Positions 24,803 to 36,000 of a stretch of 64,000 nucleotides of DNA are shown here, in pieces. Numbering within the stretch: position 1 is the first letter of the stretch; each line of letters begins with the position of its first letter. This DNA is from Alectoria sarmentosa. Its lineage: Eukaryota > Ascomycota > Lecanoromycetes > Lecanorales > Parmeliaceae. A program made the translations under genes and the position numbers. Under the pieces are notes generated by a model that was not told the DNA's origin, did not search any database, and was given only the letters and a program-made list of their open reading frames with translations. Location of the stretch: the NCBI GenBank assembly GCA_009733775.1, contig WOGZ01000058.1, forward strand, positions 1 to 64,000, in the 5' to 3' direction.

Positions 24803-25690
24803 CTACTTTTTGTGTCTTGCAATCTTCTTCGGGCCCTCAATCTCAGCGACGTCTTTTTTACTGAGCTTCAGCATCCCTCCTTGGAATTTGCCGACGCTCG
24901 GAGCACCTATGCCTCTCTGTCTCAACCTGTCGTCCTTTCTGCTTTTAGCCCCTTTCTCTAGGATTATACCATTCTCTTGTGCCTCTCGTCTTCGAAGCTT
25001 GTCTCTTTCTGTAGCTTTTGCAGTAATTCCCTTCCTTTGAGCAAGTGGCATCTTCTGCTGCGCAAAGACGGAAGTTTTGGAGCCCATATCCTGGAGTCGC
25101 AGGTCCAAGGCTTTGTGACGATTCTGACCGGAATGTGACAGCGTTGATTGTGGGTCCAGCAAATGAGACTCCTTCAGTAGCCGCTGCAAAGCTAGGTCTT
25201 TCTTGAGATTGGCAGCGTCGGTGGATGACTCGTCATTGTCCATTGACTCAGGCTGTTTTCGCTTGGCTGTAGATGATATCTCGATAGCCGAGGATGGAGG
25301 CTTTGTACTCTGCCGCGGTACATAATCAGCGGAGTATTGGTGGATGACGACAATCTACGCTCTCACCATGAATGTTTTGTATTCGTCCTTGGAGACATCC
25401 GCTTTGGAGGGTGCAGAGGTAGCATAGTGTACAGTCTCTGCGTGCTCTTCGTCAAGTTCTGAAAACCCGTCCCAATCAGACTCGAAATCTTCGTCAGCCG
25501 ACTTGTCGTCGATGTTATGGACTAAGGGTGGGCGAGCAAAGGTGCATGGCAGTGGTTCAAAGGTGGACTCGAAATGTTGCCGGAAGAGAGCTTGTAAACT
25601 TGCGGAGCTGTCATCTGCAGCAGAATCGCGATTAGTCTCAGTTTCAGAGATTTGGTCTCGCCGCTTCCTCTTGCCCAAAGCTGGTGCCAT
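24803..25690 (-). CDS. Faf1-like small-subunit ribosome biogenesis protein (DUF4602)
   Basis: Two minus-strand exons, 25690-25367 and 25309-24803, flank a 57-bp intron and encode 276 aa. The protein is highly charged. It has a short basic N-terminus (G-K-R-K-R-R), an acidic middle (D-D-K-S-A-D-E-D-F-E-S-D-W) and a Lys/Arg-rich C-terminal half with K-R-K-Q-P-E, Q-R-K-G-I-T-A-K and G-K-F-Q-G-G-M-L-K-L-S-K. That last segment matches my memory of the conserved end of DUF4602 proteins, which include yeast Faf1, a nucleolar factor in 18S rRNA processing. The start lies 139 bp from the divergent HIS6 start. The gene is real by splice-frame continuity; the Faf1 assignment is moderately sure. Confidence 0.7.
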
Positions 25691-25829
25691 GTTGCTGCGT
25701 TGCGGAGGTGAACAGGAAGAAAATTGGCAGGCTCGGAAACATTCGGCAAAATTTTTATCCGGAAGTCCGAGCCACTTTTGTACCCCCCTAACGACGACAA
25801 ATTCCTACATCAGTGCAGTAAGGAAAGTG
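25691..25829. promoter_or_regulatory. Short divergent promoter between the Faf1-like gene and HIS6
   Basis: Only 139 bp separate the two start codons, so both genes must share this promoter. No TATA box is obvious. A general amino-acid control site (TGACTC-like) is not clear in this interval. Confidence 0.6.
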
Positions 25830-26717
25830 ATGACGCGATTCAGACCATGCATTGACTTGCATTCTGGTCAGGTGAAGCAGATTGTTGGTGGCACTCTGAG
25901 CACCGAGCCGTCCGATCTCAAGACGAATTATGTCTCGGAACTACCTCCAAGCCACTATGCACAGCTCTACAGAGACAGTGCACTAAGCGGAGCTCATGTT
26001 ATCATGCTTGGCCTCGGGAACGAGACAGCGGCGCAAGAGGCATTATCAGCCTGGCCAGGCGCGCTGCAGCTAGGTGGGGGTATCAATGAGACAAATGCGA
26101 AGCAGTGGATCGAAAAAGGTGCAGAGAAGGTAATACTGGTCTCTTTGAGGAATACTATCTTCATTTAGCTAAGATCGCTTGGTAGGTCATTGTGACATCT
26201 TATTTGTTTCCAGATGGCAGATTTTCTATGAACCACCTCATTACTATCCTGCATGTGCTCAATCAAGACAGAAGCAAGCTAGTCATTGACTTGAGTTGCC
26301 GAAGGAAAGGCGCCGGATGGTTTGTTGCAACGAACAAGTGGCAAACTCTGACCGATATGGAGCTTGATGAAAGTGAGTTCTGATCATTGCAAAGACTCAC
26401 ATGCATACTCACAGACTCTGGCAGAGTCCATAAAGCTACTCGAGCCTTTGTGCTCAGAGTTTCTGATACATGCCGCTGACAATGAAGGCTTGCAACGTGG
26501 CATAGATGAGCAATTGGTGGAGAATTTGGGGAAGTGGTGCACTCTACCAGTGACTTATGCTGGAGGAGGGAAGACTCTGGATGACATGGAAAAGGTCAAA
26601 GAACTCAGCAAGGGCCGAGTAGACCTGACGATTGGAAGCGCGCTTGACATCTTCGGTGGAACAGGCGTCAATCTTGAAGACTGCATAGAATGGAACAAGC
26701 AGCAAACCTCAGGATGA
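25830..26717 (+). CDS. HIS6: ProFAR isomerase, histidine biosynthesis (HisA/HIS6 family)
   Basis: Three exons, 25830-26129, 26186-26372 and 26425-26717, encode 259 aa, close to yeast His6 (261 aa). The enzyme (EC 5.3.1.16) converts ProFAR to PRFAR, the fourth step of histidine synthesis, in the cytosol. The whole protein is one TIM barrel. The N-terminal R-F-R-P-C-I-D-L-H-S-G carries the general-base Asp. The phosphate-binding segments are L-G-G-G-I-N and T-Y-A-G-G-G-K, and the C-terminal strand ends in L-T-I-G-S-A-L-D-I-F-G-G. The second intron uses the acceptor after CTGGCAG, the only choice that keeps frame into S-I-K-L-L-E-P. It is divergent from the Faf1-like gene. Confidence 0.95.
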
Positions 26718-27465
26718 GCTGCAAGAATAAGGATACTGGACTGTATGCCAGCTCTGAAAATTGCCTCTACATGGGGTATAAACCCAAAGGAGAAGATACC
26801 ACGTATCGTCTGGAACATGGTCTCTCAACGAGCATTACTTCTTCAGACGACGCTGATTCTGGGGGAAGCCTTACCGATTGCTCCTGTTCTCATGGCAAAA
26901 ATTAATTCAGATGGCCTCGTCGTTGGTCACGACACTGACCTTTGCCGGCTCTTTAACCAGGACCCCTCCTTCAATTTACGTTATTCCTGCTTCAGTGTAA
27001 TCGCTTTAGCTCAATCGCACTGCAGTCCGCCAAATCAATCTGCCCTTCGGTCAGACTATGCATACTCAAATTGCATCCTTCTGTCGCATTAGCCCCTGAT
27101 TTAGATCAATTACCAAGGCTTGAAGCCCACTGTTCTGCATTCCCCACGCTTTGCATCATGCTAGAAGATAGTCTGAGGCAGTTGTTCTAGTGGACCAAGT
27201 CCTGGATCAGCCCTGAGAGCTGCCCTCGGGGAAGCAAGCTGATGCTGGTGGGTCCTTGGTTTTGTCACCATGTGAGTCTATCGGAGGCATTGGCGAATGC
27301 ACAAAATGTCTGTCGACTTCCACGGACGTTCACGCTTTCAGCGGGCTTTCATATGACGGAACAACGTATTCGAGATTGTGACATCCTCTACCTTGCACTG
27401 CGCCCAATACAACTACTGCTCGCGACCAACTCACAACGGCAGGAGTAGGCAAAGCATGCTCCTCA
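26718..27465. other. Intergenic region with no supported gene
   Basis: Short frames exist on the plus strand, but none shows a domain or splice-consistent continuation. The region lies between HIS6 and the dienelactone hydrolase relic and may include decayed sequence. Confidence 0.5.
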
Positions 27466-28140
27466 TTGCCAGCAGTGACAACATCCAATTATACACCCAA
27501 GGCTAAAAATGAGGAATTCGCCGACTTAAAGACACATGTCACCTCCTCCACCTCACCAACTCGTGGTATGGTCACCGCATACGATGCCTTCGGCTTCCAT
27601 CCGTCGACAAGTCAAGGCATAGACCTGCTGGTCGAAAACCTCAATGCTGTGGTCTGAATGCCCAATTTCCTTGAGGACGGACTCCCCCTTGACGTTAACC
27701 CACCACTAGATACAGAGGAGAAGAAAAGCATTCTGATGGATGAAGAACAGAGCAGACCTAGCAAGGCATACAGCGAAGCTCCTCGAATTTCAAAAGGAAG
27801 CAAAAAAGAGAAGGCTCAGCATCAAGGGCTGGGGTGCTTATGGTTTCTGCGGGGAAGGAAACTTTCAAAGCTGCTGGAGCTGCTCATCCGTCCTTCAGAA
27901 TTAAGGAAGATGCTGAGAAGTTGACTATTCCCTATATTTGCTTGTTCTCGAGCTAGGATGGCTCACTGGAGCAGATGGTGGAGTACAAGGAGGCATTGAA
28001 AAAAGGGAAGGAGAACGAGGTTGAGAGCTATGCTCCTATGCAGCAAGGTCGGAGGGTAGTAAGAGCGAATTTTTAGAACGAGGAGATCTTGAAGGAATAT
28101 GCGAGGGAGTATAAGCAATCAGCAGACTTTTTTTTGCAGA
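27466..28140 (+). pseudogene. Dienelactone hydrolase family pseudogene
   Basis: The translated pieces follow the family in order: S-N-Y-T-P-K near the start, then T-A-Y-D-A-F-G-F-H-P, M-P-N-F-L-E, W-G-A-Y-G-F-C (the nucleophile Cys region), K-A-A-G-A-A-H-P, L-T-I-P-Y-I-C-L and Y-A-P-M-Q. The family consists of alpha/beta hydrolases with a Cys-His-Asp triad that open lactone rings of aromatic breakdown products. The copy is broken. There is an in-frame TGA at about 27657, a frameshift with probable deletion around the Cys segment (27830-27880), and TAG stops near 27954 and 28073. The expected H-G-W motif reads Q-G-R, so the catalytic His is lost. Family identity is from memory of conserved motifs. 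Ends are approximate. Confidence 0.75.
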
Positions 28141-28684
28141 TCATCTATAATAGTATCTGGGCCTCGAGAGAACGAATAAGATCGCAAAGATGAAGACTTT
28201 GTCCTCAGACTCTGCTTCAGAGGCCCTGCGGAATTTCACTGAGCAGTTCGACGCAAGACCACACATTTGGAGGATGTCAACGTCTGGAAGAGAGCCGTGT
28301 GTCAGGATTCGGATCCAAGCCATGGCAGCAGCCTTCTATTGGTATTCAGCCGTTTTCGTAAAGGGTTGGGGGAGTTGAAACGTGCTGGGAGTATCGAAAC
28401 GGTACTAGCGTAGCACGGACATCTGCCGTCTTCCACACATTCCATAGTTCCATGCTCAACGGCAGTATCGCGAAACGGATTACGACTCGCTCGCAGCAGT
28501 CTTTTCATCATCTTCATCATCTTCTTCATCTCCATCATCATCATCAACAGCGGATATTCCATCCATCATACCTACGCTGATTTCGACCCTCTGACTGTTG
28601 CACCAATTCTGACTACTTCGCGGAGCGCAGCATCCCTCCTCTCGTTCGCGTCGACGATCAAGATCATTCTCCTATCCCCCAGAC
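28141..28684. other. Intergenic region with a TCATCA/TCTTCA microsatellite
   Basis: This is the upstream flank of the orphan gene at 28685. A degenerate trinucleotide array (TCA/TCT) fills about 28502-28552. No gene is supported. Confidence 0.6.
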
Positions 28685-29140
28685 ATGGCGGCCAGTAGAA
28701 GCAAAGACCAACCGCCTGCATACACGAGCCAGGAGGATCAGGCATCGACGACTGGTGACAGCGCGGAACCCTCTAAATCTACAGTCCTCAAGCCAAACCA
28801 CTCGACGCGCGCCTCGAATCTCTCACATGCCATCTCTCAAGGGGAATACACGAAATTCGAATACCTGGAGCTCACATTTCCCGTCATGATTTTCTGCGGC
28901 TTTTTCGAACCTGTTGTCCTTGCAATCGACGAGGACCATGACACGTTGCTCAGTGACTTACAACGCATTTTCAACGTAAGGACGAGAGAGATGAGGGTTG
29001 TCTGGGGGGACGGCTGGGGGGGAGATAGCATGGGGCGAGACCTTGCAATGATGGGCTCTGTGGTGCAGCCGGGCAACATCACTGCAATGTTACGGCTTTT
29101 GAAGTCCAAGAATGGCGCGGACTACATTCACGTCAACTAA
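28685..29140 (+). CDS. Uncharacterised small soluble protein
   Basis: A single uninterrupted frame encodes 151 aa. I do not recognise the family. The first about 55 residues are polar and Ser/Thr/Gln-rich (probably disordered). The rest is mixed hydrophobic and acidic, with a central L-T-F-P-V-M-I-F-C-G-F-F-E-P-V-V-L-A-I stretch too polar at its ends to be a sure membrane helix, and a tryptophan/glycine cluster W-G-D-G-W-G-G. No signal peptide is seen. A CT-rich leader ending just before the ATG supports the start. The gene lies between a pseudogene and a 12.7-kb AT-rich block, and could be lineage-specific. Confidence 0.6.
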   Translation: MAASRSKDQPPAYTSQEDQASTTGDSAEPSKSTVLKPNHSTRASNLSHAISQGEYTKFEYLELTFPVMIFCGFFEPVVLAIDEDHDTLLSDLQRIFNVRTREMRVVWGDGWGGDSMGRDLAMMGSVVQPGNITAMLRLLKSKNGADYIHVN

Positions 29141-30029
29141 GGACGTGTGGTTCCGATTATTGATCCTCAAGCTGCTCTTCCCTTGCTTATTTCGAGGCCA
29201 TCCTTGCTTACTCTTTGGATCCACAGTGTCTGAGTCTATTTCACACGGACCATCGCGACACTCTGCAGTCATGGATTCGGATCAGAAAAGGTATATTGTT
29301 ATCTGCGTTAGCAAGCAATCCTAAGATCACTAATGGAGGCGTCTATTTTGTACCTACCCACCACTCGCAGCATGACGACCCATTAGGAATTGCTTATCAA
29401 GGGCAAAAGGCCGGCCAAAGCTCAGATCACTTTACCTACACACCATGAAACGAACGTTTATGCCTGGCTATGTGCCGTGCAAGCCTTTCTTCAATTGAGC
29501 GTTGAAACAACCTACGTAGAGGCTGTTGGACCTTCGGAACGGTATCCTGGACTTCCAGTCCTTCTTTAGAAAACCCTTAGAGATGGGTTTCGATAGTCGT
29601 AAAAATGTAATCCCGACGAGCTTTAGCACACAATAGGCCACACCACTGCTAGCTATATTTTCTATGAATTGCTTAAGGAGGACTTCATCCCAAAGTTTGA
29701 CAAACAGCGAAGCGAAGACAGGCAAGCTTCTAGAACAAGAGGCTGTCGTTGTCGTCGATGCTGATTTCAATCACAGTATAGAAAATCTAAAGCATCATAG
29801 CAACAGCGTTTGACGATCGATCAACTCCAGCAGTTCAAACGGAATCATAATAGACCACAAGATTAGGCGTTCGCGTCGACAAACTCAAGGAAATGAAGAA
29901 AATATTCCCAGTGAGATTGACATTACTTTAAGGGCGGTAAGGGGGTTTTCGCAATCATGCCTGTAGCCTATCAGAAGCGTCATTTTGTTCCCCACCCTAC
30001 CAACAGGCTTTTCACACTGAAAATGCTAT
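29141..30029. other. Transition zone between gene space and AT-rich block
   Basis: Composition falls gradually in G+C towards 30030. Open frames are short, without motifs, and look like decayed sequence. I see nothing I can name. Confidence 0.5.
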
Positions 30030-33000
30030 TGCGATCTTTATAATATACAAATCTTCTACAATAACGATGTTTTCAATAAACAATATCAACTTATATTAAG
30101 AGTCTCCAAATGCTTCTACTTGAAAAATTTAATGAAATTTCAACATCTATTAAAACGCTACCACTAATAACATTAAAAAAAAAGAAAATTCTCATTAAAC
30201 GAACATCGTTTTTAAAAATGAGATGTTTATAACAAAAAATTACGAAGATACATTTGAAATAAATATATTTAATATCAAAATCATTGCAAACTCGAAGTTT
30301 TATTAACATGCATATTGATTAACAATAACATCGACAATCTTATATAAATAAATTATCTTTAATAAAAAGACTTTTTATTGCACAAATTTTATAATAAAAT
30401 CAAAAATTAATAACGATATTAATAAATTCTTATATAACACATAAATTACCTTATAAAATTTATATATAAAAAAGATTACATATGAAAAATTACATTTACG
30501 ACACTATCGTCGACGTCTTATAACATAAATTTCAGATTAAATTAAAATACATCATTATAATATCCCGTCGTTATAAGATTACGTCAACCCAATAAAACTT
30601 AAAAGATTTAAAAATGATTTAAAAATGAGTGCTTAAACTTCCACTCATGCGACGATAAAAATGATGTCATATTTCTAATATCAATTCAAACCCATAATTA
30701 TAACCAAAACAAAACGATATTCAAATATTACCACAAGATAAAATGTTATATAATTCTCAATTAAAATTAATTTTAAATAAACATTAAATAAAGAGCGACG
30801 CTCTTCTTCGTAATTTAATTCAAATAAACATAAAATTCAAAATACATTACGATCATAAATTGTTTATTTAATTTCTTAATTACATAAATATATAACAATA
30901 TAAACAATATTAAACTCAAAAATCAAAACGACAAATTCAACGCAACAAGAAATATTTTTAATAAAACAATCGCAACAAAAAATATCATTATCAAAATAAC
31001 AACGTTATCGCTAAATGCAGCAAACAAAGCATATATATCGTTAACACGTTTTTCGAATCCATCACACCAAAATTAACTCTTATCAAAATATCACACGCTC
31101 TTTATTCTCTTTTATAAATTCAAACAATATCAATAGCGTTTATTTAAACGCCTTACGTTTCTTAATAACCTTTTTCAAAAAACGAAACTTTTTATTCTCG
31201 CATTTCTTAAAATCGAAAATCTTAATCAAAACATAAATGAAATTGAGCTTGATCTAAACCTCAATCACATTCTCATTATCATTTATCACATTTTTCTTCA
31301 CTCGATCGAACATATCGTAAAAATCAAATATAATAAATCGTTCGAATTTTACGACGTGAAAATTATCGAAATATAATTTAATCATTATAATTAAATTACA
31401 AAAGAAATTTATTCAAAATTAAAATAAACTTTTTAGGATAAACTCAACATTTATCGCAAATTTACATCTCAATTCGAAAATGTGCGTTGATATACATTTA
31501 ATAATGCGATGTTATATAAACGAAAATTAATTCGATCGCGTACGCATTATAATTCTTTTTAATTTCATCATATAACTTATCTTCTTAAATATGATAAAAC
31601 ATAAATTTAATTTCGAACAACGTTTTCATTTAACGCTGTGATTTGTTAATTTGTTTTATAAAAATAAGACAATGAACATACGATTATTATTTTAATAATC
31701 GTATATTTTTAAATAAAGATGTTTTTAAATGTTTTATAATATTCTTTATTAAAGTATACGTCGTTATTCGATATAATATATTCAATATTATTTATAATTA
31801 ACTTTTTGATTTACGCGATTAACGACTTTAAATATCTAAAACAAAAAACACGCATTTTTAACTTTATTACTTTGCTCAATATCAATTATTGTTTTTTATC
31901 GATAATTAAATAAAACGTGAAAAATGAAAAATCGAAAATTGACGTTTCGACGACGATGACGATAATAACAATTAAAGTCATAATCGTAATATTTAAAAAA
32001 CTTTAATAATCGAATCATTCGATTAACGTTTATTACATAATAATGAATAACTTGAAATTAAATTCAAATACGTATAAAAAAAACAAACGTTGTGATTAAT
32101 GATTTTATTAATAAATTGAAGATGCGAGCGATATAAAAATGCGAAGAAATTGAATATACGTTAAATCGACAATTTGAAAATCCGATCCGTCGATTGCGCT
32201 ATGCTTTTTTAAAATAAATTGAAAAAAAACAAAAAATATTTTAAAGTATCAAATTCATATTCGATTTTTTCAATATTAATATCTTTTACGTTTATTTAAA
32301 TAAACTTAAATTTTATGAAATAAAATTATTTCGTATTATATTTTAAACGAATATATACTTTATTATAAATTAAATTAAATATTAAATTATATTAAATATT
32401 ATATCGTTTTGAAACTTTTTAATAAATGAAACTTTTTGATAAATTATAATTTAAAAACGTATATAATATAACAATTATTAAATAATTTATTATTTTTTTA
32501 TCTCGCTTTTTTATATTATTTAAATATATTAAAATATTAAATTAAAATTTGCAAAATATTAATTATAGCGTATATTTTATAATATAATTATTTTATATTC
32601 AAATATCGAAGTTATTTTATAATCGTTGATAATATTAAATTTAAATTTAAATTTATTAATTTATTAATTTCATTAAATTATTAATTAATAATTTTAATTC
32701 ATTTATTCGTAATATTTAATCTTTATTAAAATAAATCGTAAAATTAAATAAACGATAATAACTTTATAATAATAATTAAAAGTTAAAATCGTTATTTATA
32801 TTTCTTTTAAATAATATTTTTATATTATTAATGTATTATAATAATTTATTTTTTTAATAAATTATTATTAAATATATAATATATTTTAATATAATATTAT
32901 TATATAAAATTGAAACGACTTATATTGTAAATAAATACGCTTTTATATTTAAAAAAGTTATAATTAAAATTGTGTTTCGATAATGTGATTATTTTTATTT

Positions 33001-36000
33001 TTATTTTTATTTAAAATATTAATTAATTTTAAATTTTAAATTATATAAATTAAATATTAAAATAATTATAAAAATATTAATATTATATTAAATAAATCTT
33101 TTAAAATAAGATTTAAATTATATATTCGAAAATTTAAACGTTATTAATATTAAAATTATAATAAAAACGTATTATTATATAATTAAATTAAAATAAAATT
33201 AAATATATTAAATTAAAATTATAAATTAATGATATATAAAAACAAAGTAAAAAATAATATAAATTGAAAAATAAATATAAAACGTATTATTTTTTATTAA
33301 AATTTGAAAATAAAAACAAATTGAAAATTATTTATTAAATCGAATTTTATTCATTATTTTGCAAATTACGCGTCGCGAATTACGCGTCGTGATTTACGCG
33401 TCGCGAATTACGCGTTAAAATCTAACGCGATTTTTTACATAAAATAAACATTTAACGCAAAATCGTGAATAAAAGAAACAAAAAATTTGACGCAAAGTTC
33501 ATATATAAATTAATATCTTAAAACTCAAATCTGATGATTCATTATTAAATCACATTCTTTGAACATTTAAATAAAAATTCGAAATTTAATATAATATTAA
33601 TAAATAATAATAAACGCTCTTTTTCATTTCGATTTCGTTAATATTTAGATTTTTTATATAAATAATCGATCATCGAAACATTTTTAAATTTTTATTAACG
33701 CGCGTTGAATCTTTAATACGTTTCTATCACATAACAACACGTATTCTTCTTCATTTCGATTTCGCGAAATTTACGATTATACATATTTTGATATCTAACA
33801 CGTATTCTTTATGCGTTATTAACGTATTTCGACGATGACCTTAACGTGTTTTCAACGTATTTTCATCTTATCTTTAATCTACCCTCATTATCATCATTAA
33901 CATCTTTATTATCTCTCATCTTCGTTATTTATAATTATTAAATATTTATTCACATTATCTCGCTCATTTTTAAACGTTATAATAATTTTTATATTGTTTT
34001 TATCATTTTCGCCGTGCCATTCATATGCTTTAAATCATTTTTATATTTTTATTCGATTTTAATATCACCTTTTTCCGATTTATTTTATTTTATCTTATAT
34101 CGTTTAAATTTCTGCGCTCATTGCGAATTAAAATGAAAAAAGAATTTAAACATTAATAAAAACGATTAATTAAAACAATAAAAATTGAAAATGAAATATT
34201 TTTATTAATAATTATATGCGATAAAAATTTAAATGCGCGAAAAAAATAGATTTAATTATAAAGAGAAGAATTTAATACGTTATCAACTTTTAATAATTTA
34301 AAATAAATGATTAAGATTTGATACAAATGTAAAACGTGCGTATAATGTAATCATATAAATACGTATTAAAAATATTGAAATTCGTAATTATAAATAATAA
34401 TAACATGATAATTAAAGAGAAGAATTTATGAAAAAATTAAAATGCGAATATGCGAAACGAAAAAATTTCGTTTTATGATTTTATCTCGCAAATGCTCCGC
34501 TTAAAATTAAATTTATATTAATTTTATTATTTACAAATTTAAATATGATTTCACGTCGTCAGCGTAAAAGATTTAATATTAATGAAATTCATCATATTAA
34601 CAAATTACAACACGCGAACGAATATGCTTTAAAGTAAACGCACGCATAAAAAAAACGAAAATTGAATATATAAACTCAAAATAAATATGTTATAACAATC
34701 AAATAAAGATAAAGCTTATTAACTTAAATGATTTATTAACTTTATTATTATTTTGATAAAAGATACAATTATAATATTATCAAAAGTTTTCGAATAACAA
34801 AATAATTATAAGTTATAAAATAAACATTAAACGTAAATGAATATTAATTGAAATCAAGTTTAAATAATGATGATCAAATATTATCAATATCTTTTTGCGA
34901 TTCTTTAAAACCTTCAATACGCACACTTGTTTTCGAACGTTTTATAACGCCTTCTATTAAACCCACGAATTTTAATTTTAAAATCTTCATTAACTCTCAC
35001 ATAACACGTTAACTCGATAATTAACAAACATAAAACACTTTGAATTTAAAATTAAACGTATAAAAAAATCTATAAAGCGCGAGCAAATCAAAAAAAATTA
35101 AAACGTATATTTTAAAAATAATTAATGAGAAAAATGAAATTCTTATTAAAAAACAATTACAATCAAATTTGCAATAACGTGATCTTAATTATATCATACA
35201 ATATTTCTTAAATAACGATAAATTCGACGTCGAAAAGATTAACATCGACATCGTTTTTTCAAACTTATTTAAAAAATTTATTATTTTCATTTTCGCATCT
35301 TTATAATTAATATTCAAAATCCTTCGTTTTCGCCTACGCAACACTCATATAATCTCCTCATTTACCTTTAATAAAACGTTTATAAATTCCCTCGAACTTA
35401 AACTCCTTGATTTATTTAATAATTTTAAAAACAACATTATTAATATATCAAAACATCGCTTCAAACGCGAAATCATAAACTTCATTTTTAATTTTACAAT
35501 TTAATGCGAAATTAAAAACATCACGCGTTTTGATTATACATCTTTATAAAAAATATTAATTTTAAAAAATGACATAAATGTAAAAAAATTACCAACGCGT
35601 TTTTTTATATTATAATCTTAAATTCGAAATAAACTTTCGCTTTCACTAATGCAGAGATTTAAGGTTTTTATTAAAATTGAAAAGATGTTATTTAACACCT
35701 TTAACGTAATAACGAATATATATCACTTTAATTTTAAATATTTAATTACGATATTATTAAACATCAAAAATAAAGATATTAAATTTCATTTCGATATAAT
35801 AAATATTATTAAAAGCGTTACTAAGCTTTAATAAAGTTATTATTAAAAATTAAATATATAAACATGCTTAATTGATTATGTCAAATATTCTTAAAATCAA
35901 AATCCTATCATTTCTTCGAATTTCGTTTAATATAACGATTTGAATTTTATTTATATATTTTTTTTTAACAAAAATAGACGATCAAGCTTTATTATTAAAA

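Noticed and set aside
29468..29770. 100-codon minus-strand frame next to the AT-rich block
   Set aside because: No domain, no convincing start and atypical composition near the transition zone. Likely decayed sequence.
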